This document shows, piece after piece, positions 1 through 7,000 of a stretch of DNA of 19,042 nt. The stretch spans positions 1-19,042 of the forward strand of contig JADGRN010000005.1 in assembly GCA_017880825.1 (NCBI GenBank), in the 5' to 3' direction. A program made the translations under genes and the position numbers. Under the pieces are notes generated by a model. The model saw only the letters and a program-made list of their open reading frames with translations. It had not been told where the DNA came from and ran no database searches. Every line of letters begins with the position of its first letter. Positions within the stretch are counted from its first letter, which is position 1. Origin of the DNA: Methylophilaceae bacterium (GTDB lineage Bacteria > Pseudomonadota > Gammaproteobacteria > Burkholderiales > Methylophilaceae).

Positions 1-821
1 CCGGCGTGGTTACTGAGAAATCCCTGCGGCGTCATTTCATCACTATGCACAGAGCCGCGTTGCGCCACGCTGGCAAAACCGTCGCCGACTTCCACACCCT
101 TCACTGCATTGATGCCCATCATGGCGTAAGCAATCTCGGCATCCAGGCGATCATATACCGGCTCGCCCCAACCCACGGGCACACCTTGCGCGACCACGGA
201 AATGCGCGCACCAACCGAATCACGCTCGGCACGGATGCGATCCAGATAAGCCTCAAGCGCAGGCACAATACTGCGGTTCGGTGCAAAAAACGGATTCTCG
301 TTCACCGCATCCCAACTTTCAAAAGGAATGCTGATCTCACCCATCTGGCTCATGTAGCCACGAATGGTCACGCCATAGCGCTGTTTCAGCCACTTTTTGG
401 CAATCGCACCAGCGGCCACACGCACCGCCGTCTCGCGCGCGCTGGAACGCCCGCCGCCACGATGATCGCGGATGCCGTATTTGTGCCAGTAAGTGTAGTC
501 AGCGTGACCTGGCCGGAAAGTCTCGGCGATGTTGCCGTAATCCTGGCTGCGTTGGTCCTGGTTGCGAATCAATAGCGCTATCGGCGTGCCAGTGGTTTTG
601 CCTTCAAATATCCCGGAGAGAATTTCCACCGTGTCCGGCTCCTTGCGCTGCGTCACATGACGCGAAGTACCAGGCTTACGACGGTCCAGTTCGACCTGAA
701 TATCTTCTGCACACAACTCCAGACCCGGCGGGCAACCGTCGACAACACCGCCAATGGCAGGGCCGTGCGATTCGCCAAACGAGGTGAGTGTGAACAGAGT
801 GCCTAAAGTGTTGCCGGACAT
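1..821 (-). CDS. aroC: Chorismate synthase AroC, N-terminal part (cut by window edge)
   Basis: Converts 5-enolpyruvylshikimate-3-phosphate to chorismate with reduced FMN, the last step of the common aromatic (shikimate) pathway, in the cytoplasm. The minus-strand reading begins [20 protein letters not shown] at 821 and stays open to the left edge, giving about 273 residues of a family that is normally about 360 long. So roughly the last quarter is missing because of the window, not because of damage. The visible family signatures are GESHG at residues 16-20, RPGHADY with the conserved His at 106, and the glycine/arginine-rich GGGRSSARE at 122-130. The ATG at 821 fits the usual family N-terminus. 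Only a weak ribosome site (GAGAT) precedes it. A 66-base gap separates it from the amidotransferase gene upstream on the same strand, so it may be read from the same transcript. Confidence 0.96.
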   Translation of the reverse strand, partial: MSGNTLGTLFTLTSFGESHGPAIGGVVDGCPPGLELCAEDIQVELDRRKPGTSRHVTQRKEPDTVEILSGIFEGKTTGTPIALLIRNQDQRSQDYGNIAETFRPGHADYTYWHKYGIRDHRGGGRSSARETAVRVAAGAIAKKWLKQRYGVTIRGYMSQMGEISIPFESWDAVNENPFFAPNRSIVPALEAYLDRIRAERDSVGARISVVAQGVPVGWGEPVYDRLDAEIAYAMMGINAVKGVEVGDGFASVAQRGSVHSDEMTPQGFLSNHA

Positions 822-887
822 GGAAGTATCTCGTTATTGTCTGAATTTACTGCTTCGAAGTTTAACATATCCGGCTAAAACAGCGCT

Positions 888-1595
888 TCAGCCTGCCAAG
901 CCAGTTATCCAGCGCTCATAGATTGGCTTAGCCACTGCATTCAATGCAGCTACTCGAGACTCCAGATCGCGCAAAATTTCCGGGGTCTGTTGCACCCCGG
1001 GACTCGCTACAGCCTGGATCAGCTCTTCGGCACCCGCCTCGCACCAGGCTTTGACCATATGCGTAGTCATCTCGACATGGCACTGAAATGCCAGATGCTT
1101 GCCCATGGAATAGGCTTGATTCCGGCAATAGCCGCCGGCGAGTATATGGGTAGCGCCAGCCGGCAATGTAAAGGTCTCGCCATGCCAGTGAAAACTCTGA
1201 AATTTTTGCAGATCGCCAAACCAGCGTTGTGCTTCAGCATTGTTATCCACCAGCACCTCACCCCAACCAATTTCCTTAACTGGGTTTCTGCTCACCACCC
1301 GACCCAGGGCCTTGGTCATCAACTGTGCGCCCAGACAATGTCCCAGCACCGGGATGTCCGCCTTTACCGCCTCGCGTATCAGCCCCAGCAAAGGCGGAAT
1401 CCACGGCAGATCGTCATTTACACTCATCGGCCCGCCCATCAGCACGACTCCGCTGAAATCAAGGACGGACTTCGGCAACGCTTCGCCTTCGTCTATTTTA
1501 ACCAAGCGCCATGGAATATCTTTTTCATTTAGGAGCTGACCTAAATAGCCCGGCCCTTCGGTACCAGCGTGACGGAAAATAACAATTGATTTCAT
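888..1595 (-). CDS. Class I glutamine amidotransferase-like protein (GuaA N-domain-like)
   Basis: A stand-alone type 1 glutamine amidotransferase domain of 235 residues, predicted cytoplasmic. The triad is visible: nucleophile Cys87 in GHCLGAQ, and His173 and Glu175 in CHVEM. The oxyanion-strand motif LMGGPMSVND (52-61) and the FHWHGETF stretch (135-142) are typical of the GMP-synthase-like amidotransferase group. Such free-standing proteins may act as glutaminases, as amidotransferase partners or as gamma-glutamyl peptidases. The sequence does not show which, and no synthase partner lies nearby. I chose the ATG at 1595 (MKSIVIFRHA), which opens directly with the first beta strand. A reading starting at 1649 would add 18 unlikely residues and overlap the upstream pseudouridine synthase gene. 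With the chosen start the gap to that gene is 19 bases, which suggests an operon. Confidence 0.88.
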   Translation of the reverse strand: MKSIVIFRHAGTEGPGYLGQLLNEKDIPWRLVKIDEGEALPKSVLDFSGVVLMGGPMSVNDDLPWIPPLLGLIREAVKADIPVLGHCLGAQLMTKALGRVVSRNPVKEIGWGEVLVDNNAEAQRWFGDLQKFQSFHWHGETFTLPAGATHILAGGYCRNQAYSMGKHLAFQCHVEMTTHMVKAWCEAGAEELIQAVASPGVQQTPEILRDLESRVAALNAVAKPIYERWITGLAG

Positions 1596-1614
1596 GGATA
1601 AACCATCATAAAAG

Positions 1615-2145
1615 TTAGAGCTTTTTCCAGGCGCCCGGCGCCAGACCATCCAGCGTGTGGCTACCGAAAGCGTAGCGAATCAAGCGCAAAGTAGGAAAAC
1701 CAATTTTAGCGGTCATCCGCCGCACCTGGCGATTTTTTCCTTCACTGATAATAATCTCCAGCCAGGTTGTGGGGATGGCTTTGCGTTCTCGTATCGGCGG
1801 ATTTCTGGGCCACAGATTAGCGGGCTCAGCAATGCAACGAACTTGTGCAGGCTGAGTGACGAAATCGCCCAGATCAACGCCCGTACGTAGTGGCTCCAAA
1901 TCAGTTTCCAATGGGTTGCCCTCGACTTGCGCCCAATAGATTTTCAATTCTTTGTGTTTTGGATGACTGACACGATGTTGCAGGCTGCCGTCATCGGTTA
2001 GAATAAGCAGCCCTTCGCTATCGGTATCAAGCCGACCTGCGGCATACACTCCCGGAATCGGAATATAGTCCTTCAGGGTCGGATGCGCCTCATGTCCGCT
2101 GAATTGGCACACTACACCATAGGGTTTGTTGAACAGCACTAGCAT
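1615..2145 (-). CDS. rluE: 23S rRNA pseudouridine synthase, RluE type (RsuA family)
   Basis: Isomerises uridine to pseudouridine in rRNA. The family member RluE modifies U2457 of 23S rRNA in E. coli. The 176-residue protein starts directly with the catalytic domain ([16 protein letters not shown]) and has no N-terminal S4 domain, as expected for RluE. The catalytic motif [14 protein letters not shown] places the catalytic Asp at residue 40. [24 protein letters not shown] near the C-terminus is the second hallmark of the RsuA/RluB/E/F family. The site assignment rests on length and on its position divergent from icd, an adjacency also found in E. coli. Only 33 bases separate the two start codons. 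There is no strong ribosome site. RluF or RsuA-like specificity is less likely because those proteins carry an S4 domain. Confidence 0.9.
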   Translation of the reverse strand: MLVLFNKPYGVVCQFSGHEAHPTLKDYIPIPGVYAAGRLDTDSEGLLILTDDGSLQHRVSHPKHKELKIYWAQVEGNPLETDLEPLRTGVDLGDFVTQPAQVRCIAEPANLWPRNPPIRERKAIPTTWLEIIISEGKNRQVRRMTAKIGFPTLRLIRYAFGSHTLDGLAPGAWKKL

Positions 2146-2169
2146 TTTATTTTTGGCACTTCACTATAC

Positions 2170-2173
2170 AGGA
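2170..2173 (+). promoter_or_regulatory. Shine-Dalgarno AGGA for icd
   Basis: AGGA lies 5 bases before the ATG at 2179 and 8 bases before the adjacent ATG at 2182. It supports one of these tandem ATGs over the later in-frame ATG at 2200, although the later one would match the E. coli N-terminus slightly better in length. Confidence 0.55.
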
Positions 2174-2178
2174 TCGTA

Positions 2179-3432
2179 ATGATGGCAATAAAAACCGCGA
2201 TGAAAATCAAAGTCCCGGCAGATGGACAGAAAATTACGGTCAACGCAGATAACTCCATGAATGTACCTGACCATCCGATTATCCCATTTATCGAGGGTGA
2301 TGGCATTGGCGTAGATATTACGCCGCCTATGATCAAGGTAGTGAACGCTGCGATCACTAAAGCTTACGGCGGCAAACGTGCAATTGCCTGGATGGAAGTC
2401 TACGCCGGTGAAAAATCCACCAAGGTGTATGGCGATAATATATGGCTCCCGGATGAAACCTTGAAAGCCATCAGGGAATATATCATCTCCATCAAAGGCC
2501 CTCTGACCACCCCGGTCGGCGGCGGCATGCGCTCGCTAAACGTCACACTGCGCCAGGAGCTGGATTTATACGTCTGTCTGCGCCCGATCCGATACTTTAC
2601 CGGCGTGCCCAGCCCGCTCAAGCACCCGGAAAAAACCGATATGGTGATTTTCCGCGAAAACACCGAGGATATTTATGCCGGGATTGAATGGGCGGCCGGT
2701 TCAGAAGAAGTGAAAAAAGTTATCACTTTCCTCAGTGACATGGGAATGCGCAAGAAAATCCGCTTCCCGGAATCCTCCGCCATCGGCATCAAGCCGGTTT
2801 CGGTGGACGGCAGCAAGCGCCTGGTGCGCAAGGCGATTCAGTATGCGATTGATAATAACCGTAAATCCGTCACCATCGCGCACAAAGGCAACATCATGAA
2901 GTTCACCGAAGGCGGCTTCAAGAACTGGGGCTACGAAGTTGCCAAGGAAGAATTCGGCGCGGTCGAGATTGACGACGGACCATGGTGCAAGTTGCCGAAT
3001 GGCATGCTGATTAAAGACTGCATTGCCGATGCGTTTCTGCAGGAAATCCTGTTGCATCCACAGGATTACGATGTAGTAGCCACACTTAATCTCAATGGTG
3101 ATTACATGTCCGATGCGCTGGCCGCGCAGGTTGGCGGCATCGGTATTGCGCCGGGCGCCAATTTATCGGATACGGTGGCCATGTTCGAAGCCACGCACGG
3201 CACAGCGCCCAAGATTGCAGGCAAGGATATTGCCAATCCCAGCTCGCTGATACTTTCTGCGGAAATGATGTTGCGCCACATGGGCTGGGTAGAAGCCGCC
3301 GACCTGGTGATCAACGGTGTGGCTAAAGCCATTGCGGCAAAACGCGTGACGCATGATTTCTCGTCACAAATGCAAGGCGCAACGCAGTTAAGCAGCTCGC
3401 AGTTCGCTGAGGAAATTGTCAGCCTGATGTAA
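2179..3432 (+). CDS. icd: Isocitrate dehydrogenase, prokaryotic homodimer type; cofactor preference uncertain
   Basis: Oxidatively decarboxylates isocitrate to 2-oxoglutarate in the TCA cycle. The 417 residues match the E. coli Icd type from end to end. Substrate-site features are intact: GGGMRSLNV with Ser119 (the residue phosphorylated by AceK in E. coli, Ser113), [11 protein letters not shown] with Tyr166, HKGNIMKF with Lys236, and NLNGDYMSD with metal-binding aspartates. The cofactor pocket is unusual. Aligned to the E. coli NADP determinants Lys344/Tyr345/Val351/Tyr391/Arg395, this protein has Lys345/Ile346/Ala352/His392/Ser396. Ile, Ala and Ser are the NAD-type residues, His is neither type, and Lys is NADP-type. 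The protein may therefore use NAD or both cofactors, so I do not commit to NADP. The gene is divergent from rluE and convergent with a cold-shock gene, and ends at a strong stem-loop. Tandem ATGs at 2179 and 2182 are both possible starts. Confidence 0.95.
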   Translation: MMAIKTAMKIKVPADGQKITVNADNSMNVPDHPIIPFIEGDGIGVDITPPMIKVVNAAITKAYGGKRAIAWMEVYAGEKSTKVYGDNIWLPDETLKAIREYIISIKGPLTTPVGGGMRSLNVTLRQELDLYVCLRPIRYFTGVPSPLKHPEKTDMVIFRENTEDIYAGIEWAAGSEEVKKVITFLSDMGMRKKIRFPESSAIGIKPVSVDGSKRLVRKAIQYAIDNNRKSVTIAHKGNIMKFTEGGFKNWGYEVAKEEFGAVEIDDGPWCKLPNGMLIKDCIADAFLQEILLHPQDYDVVATLNLNGDYMSDALAAQVGGIGIAPGANLSDTVAMFEATHGTAPKIAGKDIANPSSLILSAEMMLRHMGWVEAADLVINGVAKAIAAKRVTHDFSSQMQGATQLSSSQFAEEIVSLM

Positions 3433-3458
3433 GGCTGAGACAAGCGATCAGCAAAACA

Positions 3459-3494
3459 AAACGGCCAGCTGATTTTTTATCTAGCTGGCCGTTT
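3459..3494. terminator. Bidirectional stem-loop terminator between icd and csp
   Basis: A perfect 12-bp inverted repeat, AAACGGCCAGCT (3459-3470) against AGCTGGCCGTTT (3483-3494), with a 12-base loop. It lies 26 bases after the icd stop. On the minus strand the stem is followed by GTTTTGTTTTG, a good U-rich tail for the csp transcript. On the plus strand the tail is shorter (GTTTC). Its position between convergent genes fits a shared rho-independent terminator. Confidence 0.85.
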
Positions 3495-3521
3495 CAATGA
3501 AGACTGTATCGCTTAATACTT

Positions 3522-3539
3522 AGAAGGCTTAAGCCTTCT
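3522..3539. repeat. 18-bp perfect palindrome over the csp stop codon
   Basis: AGAAGGCTTAAGCCTTCT is fully self-complementary. As RNA it can form a 7-bp stem with a UUAA loop. It covers the last codons and the TAA stop of the cold-shock gene. It could protect the 3' end of that mRNA or add to termination together with the larger stem-loop about 30 bases further on. No U-run follows immediately, so it is not a terminator by itself. Confidence 0.6.
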
Positions 3540-3732
3540 GAATATTTGAAGCTTGCTTACCTTTAGGGCCTTCGGTGACATCAAACGTCACGCGTTGACC
3601 TTCTTTAAGACTCTTGTAGCCAGCCTCTACAATTGCGGAAAAGTGCGCGAACAGATCGTCGCCACCATCATCCGGGGTAATGAAACCGAAGCCTTTAGAA
3701 TCATTGAACCACTTTACGGTACCAGTTGCCAT
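3529..3732 (-). CDS. Cold-shock domain protein (CspA family)
   Basis: A 67-residue single-stranded nucleic-acid-binding protein, probably an RNA chaperone or antiterminator in the cytoplasm. It is a single cold-shock domain beginning [21 protein letters not shown]1 is KGFGFI (13-18) and RNP2 is DLFAHF (26-31), followed by the usual [11 protein letters not shown]-terminal strand. The ATG at 3732 is chosen because it gives the standard family N-terminus and has a good ribosome site. An upstream in-frame ATG would add 18 residues of leader sequence. It faces icd convergently; a csp next to icd is also known in other proteobacteria as cspD. Family membership is certain. Which csp paralogue it is cannot be told, so no symbol is given. 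It has its own promoter and a structured leader of about 100 bases. Confidence 0.95.
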   Translation of the reverse strand: MATGTVKWFNDSKGFGFITPDDGGDDLFAHFSAIVEAGYKSLKEGQRVTFDVTEGPKGKQASNIQKA

Positions 3733-3738
3733 TTCATA

Positions 3739-3745
3739 CTTCCTT
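3739..3745 (-). promoter_or_regulatory. Shine-Dalgarno AAGGAAG for csp
   Basis: AAGGAAG on the minus strand ends six bases before the ATG at 3732. It fixes the 67-residue start. The same bases can pair with an upstream ACUUUUU in the leader (minus strand, 3775-3769). Confidence 0.8.
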
Positions 3746-3842
3746 ACATAAACCAGGGGAGGCGCCCCAAAAAGTTTGTATTTCAAACACTTAAGTCGGT
3801 AGTGCCGGCTGCATTAGAGCTCGAATCCAAACGCCTGCTTGC

Positions 3843-3871
3843 GTTTTACTTGGGTTATTCCAAGAAGTCAA
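3843..3871 (-). promoter_or_regulatory. Sigma70-like promoter of csp
   Basis: On the minus strand: -35 TTGACT (3871-3866), a 17-base spacer, then -10 TAAAAC (3848-3843). An A-tract (CCCTAAAAAAATC) lies just upstream, like an UP element. Transcription would begin near 3836, giving a leader of about 104 bases. The spacer holds the inverted repeat CTTGG-6-CCAAG (3849-3864). Confidence 0.65.
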
Positions 3872-4027
3872 GATTTTTTTAGGGTTAATTTTGCTCACTT
3901 AAACAGATTTTGCAAAATGGTCCTAGCTTCATCAGTATCTTTACAAAAAAAACATGAACGTGCATCATTCAGACACTTAACTCTGTAGCCTATCCTGTGA
4001 ACCACTCAGCCCGATTTAAAATTTGAT

Positions 4028-5749
4028 ATGGTAGCTGCAACACTCCCGAGTAAATTAGGTGGACTAGCTCGCATGCTGGTTCAAGAAAAACTACTCACGG
4101 AAGACGAAGCGGCGGCCATCCAGGCGCTTGCCAATAGTCAGCGCCTGCCTTTTGTATCGCAGCTGGTGCAAAGCAAAAAACTCTCCGCCATGAAAGTCGC
4201 TGAAACAGCAGCAAGCGCTTTCGGTTTCCCATTGTTTGACCTGAATGGCCTTAATTCAGATTATCTCTCCAGTAAAACCATAGACGCCAAGGTAATGCAG
4301 GCCAATCGTGTGATGGCACTGCAAAGTCGTGGCAATACGCTGTTTGTGGCGCTGTCTGACCCGACCAATCTGCACGCGCTGGACGATGTGCAGTTTCAGG
4401 TAGGCATGGCACTTTCACCAATAGTGGTGGAAGACGACAAACTAGGTAAATGGATAGACAAAATTGTCGAAGCTTCGGATACCAGTCTGAAATCGCTTTC
4501 AGTCGATGACGATTTTAGCCTTGATATTCAAGGTTATGACCAAGCGCAAGAACCTGACGTACAAACCCAGGAAATTGATGACGCACCGGTCGTCAAATAT
4601 ATCCATAAAATCCTGATGGATGCCATCAATATGGGGGCGTCTGACTTGCACTTTGAACCATACGAAAAATTTTATCGCATCCGTTACCGGGTAGACGGCA
4701 TTTTGCGCGAAATTGCGCAGCCGCCGTTGGCCATCAAGGACAAGATGGCTTCCCGCATCAAAGTTATTTCTAATCTCGATATTTCCGAGAAGCGCATACC
4801 GCAGGATGGGCGCATGAAGCTGGTGTTGTCCAAAACACGCACCATTGATTTCCGCGTCAGCACGCTACCATTGATCCATGGCGAAAAGATTGTGATGCGA
4901 ATTCTCGACCCGACCAGTGCCACATTGGGGATTGAGGCACTGGGCTACGAGCCGGAACAAAAAGAAGCATTGCTTAGTGCCGTCAGTCGCCCTTACGGAC
5001 TGGTGCTGGTGACCGGCCCCACCGGTTCCGGCAAAACGATGTCGTTGTATACCTGCCTCAATATCCTAAACAAACCAAGCGTCAATATCTCTACTGCGGA
5101 AGACCCGGCGGAAATTCCTTTAGCCGGTATCAATCAGGTCAACGTCAACGATAAACAGGGGCTAACTTTTGCCGTAGCATTAAGGTCCTTTCTGCGCCAG
5201 GATCCGGACATCATCATGATCGGCGAAATTCGCGATCTGGAAACAGCAGACATGGCAATCAAAGCTGCTTCGACCGGCCACATGGTACTCTCCACCCTGC
5301 ATACCAACGACGCGCCATCAACTCTGACACGCTTGCTTAACATGGGCGTAGCGCCCTTCAATATTGCATCGGCTGTATCGCTAATCACCGCCCAGCGCTT
5401 GGCCCGACGTCTGTGCAAAAACTGCAAACAACCGATTGATATCCCGAAAGAAGCTATGTTAAGCGTTGGCTTTACCAAGGCTGATCTGGATGCTAGTTGG
5501 CAACTTTATGGCCCCAAAGAAGGGGGTTGCGAACTATGCAATGACGGATACAAAGGCCGTGTTGGTATCTACCAAGTCATGCCTGTCACTGAGGCAATCA
5601 GCCGTATCATCATGAAAAATGGCACTTCGCACGACATTGCAGATCAGGCAAAACGTGAAGGGGTGAAAGATCTGCGCCAATCTGGTCTGCTCAAAGTAAA
5701 ACAAGGGCTGACATCCATCGAAGAAGTAGAAGCCTGCACCAATGAATAA
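4028..5749 (+). CDS. pilB: Type IV pilus assembly ATPase PilB
   Basis: The cytoplasmic hexameric ATPase that powers pilus extension, working with the platform protein PilC. Its 573 residues are the normal family length. Domains in order: an N-terminal MshEN/T2SSE_N-type domain (about 10-145), an acidic linker (150-185), and a GspE/PilB secretion ATPase domain (about 187-570). Motifs: the Asp-box region SDLHFEPYE (205-213), Walker A GPTGSGKT (330-337), Walker B DPDIIMIGE with Glu400, and the His-box STGHMVLSTLHT with His418 and His425. A zinc-binding four-cysteine set is present (Cys463, Cys466, Cys501, Cys504). The intact zinc site and full N-domain separate it from the retraction ATPase PilT. 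The ATG at 4028 matches the usual N-terminus of betaproteobacterial PilB, although the ribosome site is poor. pilC follows after 25 bases. Confidence 0.97.
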   Translation: MVAATLPSKLGGLARMLVQEKLLTEDEAAAIQALANSQRLPFVSQLVQSKKLSAMKVAETAASAFGFPLFDLNGLNSDYLSSKTIDAKVMQANRVMALQSRGNTLFVALSDPTNLHALDDVQFQVGMALSPIVVEDDKLGKWIDKIVEASDTSLKSLSVDDDFSLDIQGYDQAQEPDVQTQEIDDAPVVKYIHKILMDAINMGASDLHFEPYEKFYRIRYRVDGILREIAQPPLAIKDKMASRIKVISNLDISEKRIPQDGRMKLVLSKTRTIDFRVSTLPLIHGEKIVMRILDPTSATLGIEALGYEPEQKEALLSAVSRPYGLVLVTGPTGSGKTMSLYTCLNILNKPSVNISTAEDPAEIPLAGINQVNVNDKQGLTFAVALRSFLRQDPDIIMIGEIRDLETADMAIKAASTGHMVLSTLHTNDAPSTLTRLLNMGVAPFNIASAVSLITAQRLARRLCKNCKQPIDIPKEAMLSVGFTKADLDASWQLYGPKEGGCELCNDGYKGRVGIYQVMPVTEAISRIIMKNGTSHDIADQAKREGVKDLRQSGLLKVKQGLTSIEEVEACTNE

Positions 5750-5774
5750 TAGCAGCGAATAACAGGGGAAACAC

Positions 5775-6986
5775 ATGGCCGCCAAAGACACCAAACAGAC
5801 TGTCTACTCATGGGAAGGTACGGACAAAAAAGGTAAACGCATCAAGGGCGAAATGACGGCCAGTGGCCTAGCTTTTGTCAACGCCACGCTGCGTCGGCAG
5901 GGCATCAATGTCACCAAAGTCAAGAAGCAAAGCGCTTTCAAAAGCGGTGGAAAAGTTACCGACAAAGATGTGACCCTATTTACCCGCCAACTTGCGACCA
6001 TGATGAAAGCTGGCGTGCCTTTACTACAAGCCTTTGATATTGTGGGAAAAGGCCATAACAACCCAGCCGTAGGCAAATTACTGGGTGATATCAAAGCCGA
6101 TGTCGAAACCGGCAGTAGCTTGAGCCAGGCATTCCGTAAATACCCGCTACATTTTGATGCCCTATTTTGCAATTTGGTAGGAGCTGGTGAGCAGGCCGGT
6201 ATTCTGGATTCTCTGCTAGACCGACTGGCGACCTACAAAGAAAAAATTCTTGCCATAAAAAGCAAGATCAAATCTGCCTTGTTCTACCCTATCTCAATTA
6301 TTGTTGTAGCTTTCGTCATCACCGCAGTGATTATGATTTTTGTAATTCCCGCATTCAAGGAGCTATTCACCAATTTCGGTGCCGACTTGCCCGCTCCTAC
6401 TCTGATCGTAGTGGCCATTTCTGATTTCTTCGTTGCTTATTGGTGGGCTATATTCAGCTCAATTGGCGGTGGTTTGTGGTTCTTCTTCTACACCTGGAAA
6501 CGCTCCGTGAAAATGCAGGCAGCCATGGATAGACTACTATTGAAATTGCCGTTATTTGGCGAATTAATCAGAAAAGCTACCATTGCCCGCTTCGCCCGTA
6601 CTTTGGCCACCATGTTTGCCGCAGGTGTACCTCTAGTCGAGGCCCTGGATTCGGTAGCAGGGGCTTCTGGTAATCACGTTTATTATGAAGCCACCAAAAA
6701 GGTTCAAAGCGAGATCAGCACTGGCACCAGTCTCACCGTGGCGATGCAGAATTCAGAAGTTTTCCCTAATATGGTGTTGCAGATGGTAGCCATTGGTGAA
6801 GAATCCGGCTCACTTGACTCCATGCTATCCAAAGTTGCAGACTTTTATGAGGCAGAGGTAGACGATGCAGTAGAGGCCCTCTCCAGCCTGATGGAACCGA
6901 TTATCATGGTGGTATTAGGGACTCTGATTGGTGGCTTGGTCATCGCCATGTACCTACCCATTTTCAAAATGGGGCAAGTGGTTTAA
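5775..6986 (+). CDS. pilC: Type IV pilus inner-membrane platform protein PilC
   Basis: A polytopic inner-membrane protein at the base of the pilus machine that couples PilB ATP hydrolysis to pilin assembly. Its 403 residues carry two T2SSF repeats, about 68-191 and 271-393. Each contains the repeat-specific acidic turn: GAGEQAG at 136-142 and IGEESG at 340-345. Hydrophobic segments at about 170-192, 210-238 and 374-396 fit the usual three membrane spans. The N-terminal 50 residues (YSWEGTDKKGKRIKGEM) are the standard PilC start. The ribosome site AGGGGA lies 5 bases before the ATG at 5775. pilC follows pilB directly, but the prepilin peptidase gene pilD that often comes next is missing. Instead the gene ends 14 bases from the convergent dsbC. 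Confidence 0.97.
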   Translation: MAAKDTKQTVYSWEGTDKKGKRIKGEMTASGLAFVNATLRRQGINVTKVKKQSAFKSGGKVTDKDVTLFTRQLATMMKAGVPLLQAFDIVGKGHNNPAVGKLLGDIKADVETGSSLSQAFRKYPLHFDALFCNLVGAGEQAGILDSLLDRLATYKEKILAIKSKIKSALFYPISIIVVAFVITAVIMIFVIPAFKELFTNFGADLPAPTLIVVAISDFFVAYWWAIFSSIGGGLWFFFYTWKRSVKMQAAMDRLLLKLPLFGELIRKATIARFARTLATMFAAGVPLVEALDSVAGASGNHVYYEATKKVQSEISTGTSLTVAMQNSEVFPNMVLQMVAIGEESGSLDSMLSKVADFYEAEVDDAVEALSSLMEPIIMVVLGTLIGGLVIAMYLPIFKMGQVV

Positions 6987-7000
6987 GGCTGTTTTTAAGT

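Larger units (their letters stand above)
3733..4027. other. Intergenic region between divergent csp and pilB
   Basis: About 295 bases without a convincing protein-coding gene. The left half is the csp leader and promoter. Leader elements on the minus strand are GTTTG-5-CAAAC (3788-3774) and GGGG-5-CCCC (3768-3756). The right half holds a weak plus-strand promoter candidate for pilB: TTTACA (3940-3945), a 17-base spacer, CATCAT (3963-3968). The A-rich run at 3942-3952 may bend the DNA. No Shine-Dalgarno sequence is visible ahead of pilB. No sigma54-type element was recognised. Confidence 0.5.

Noticed and set aside
6..575. Plus-strand open frame of 189 codons inside the aroC region
   Set aside because: It is antisense to a clear chorismate synthase whose conserved motifs lie on the minus strand. 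The plus-strand product shows no recognisable family.
1596..1649. Longer amidotransferase start at 1649
   Set aside because: It adds 18 residues without family support and overlaps the rluE end by 35 bases; the ATG at 1595 begins exactly at the first core strand.
3733..3786. Longer cold-shock protein start at 3786
   Set aside because: The extra 18 residues are leader RNA sequence, and the Shine-Dalgarno and family N-terminus both point to 3732.
6987..7000. Terminator between pilC and dsbC
   Set aside because: The region is T-rich, but there is no stem of useful length on either strand.
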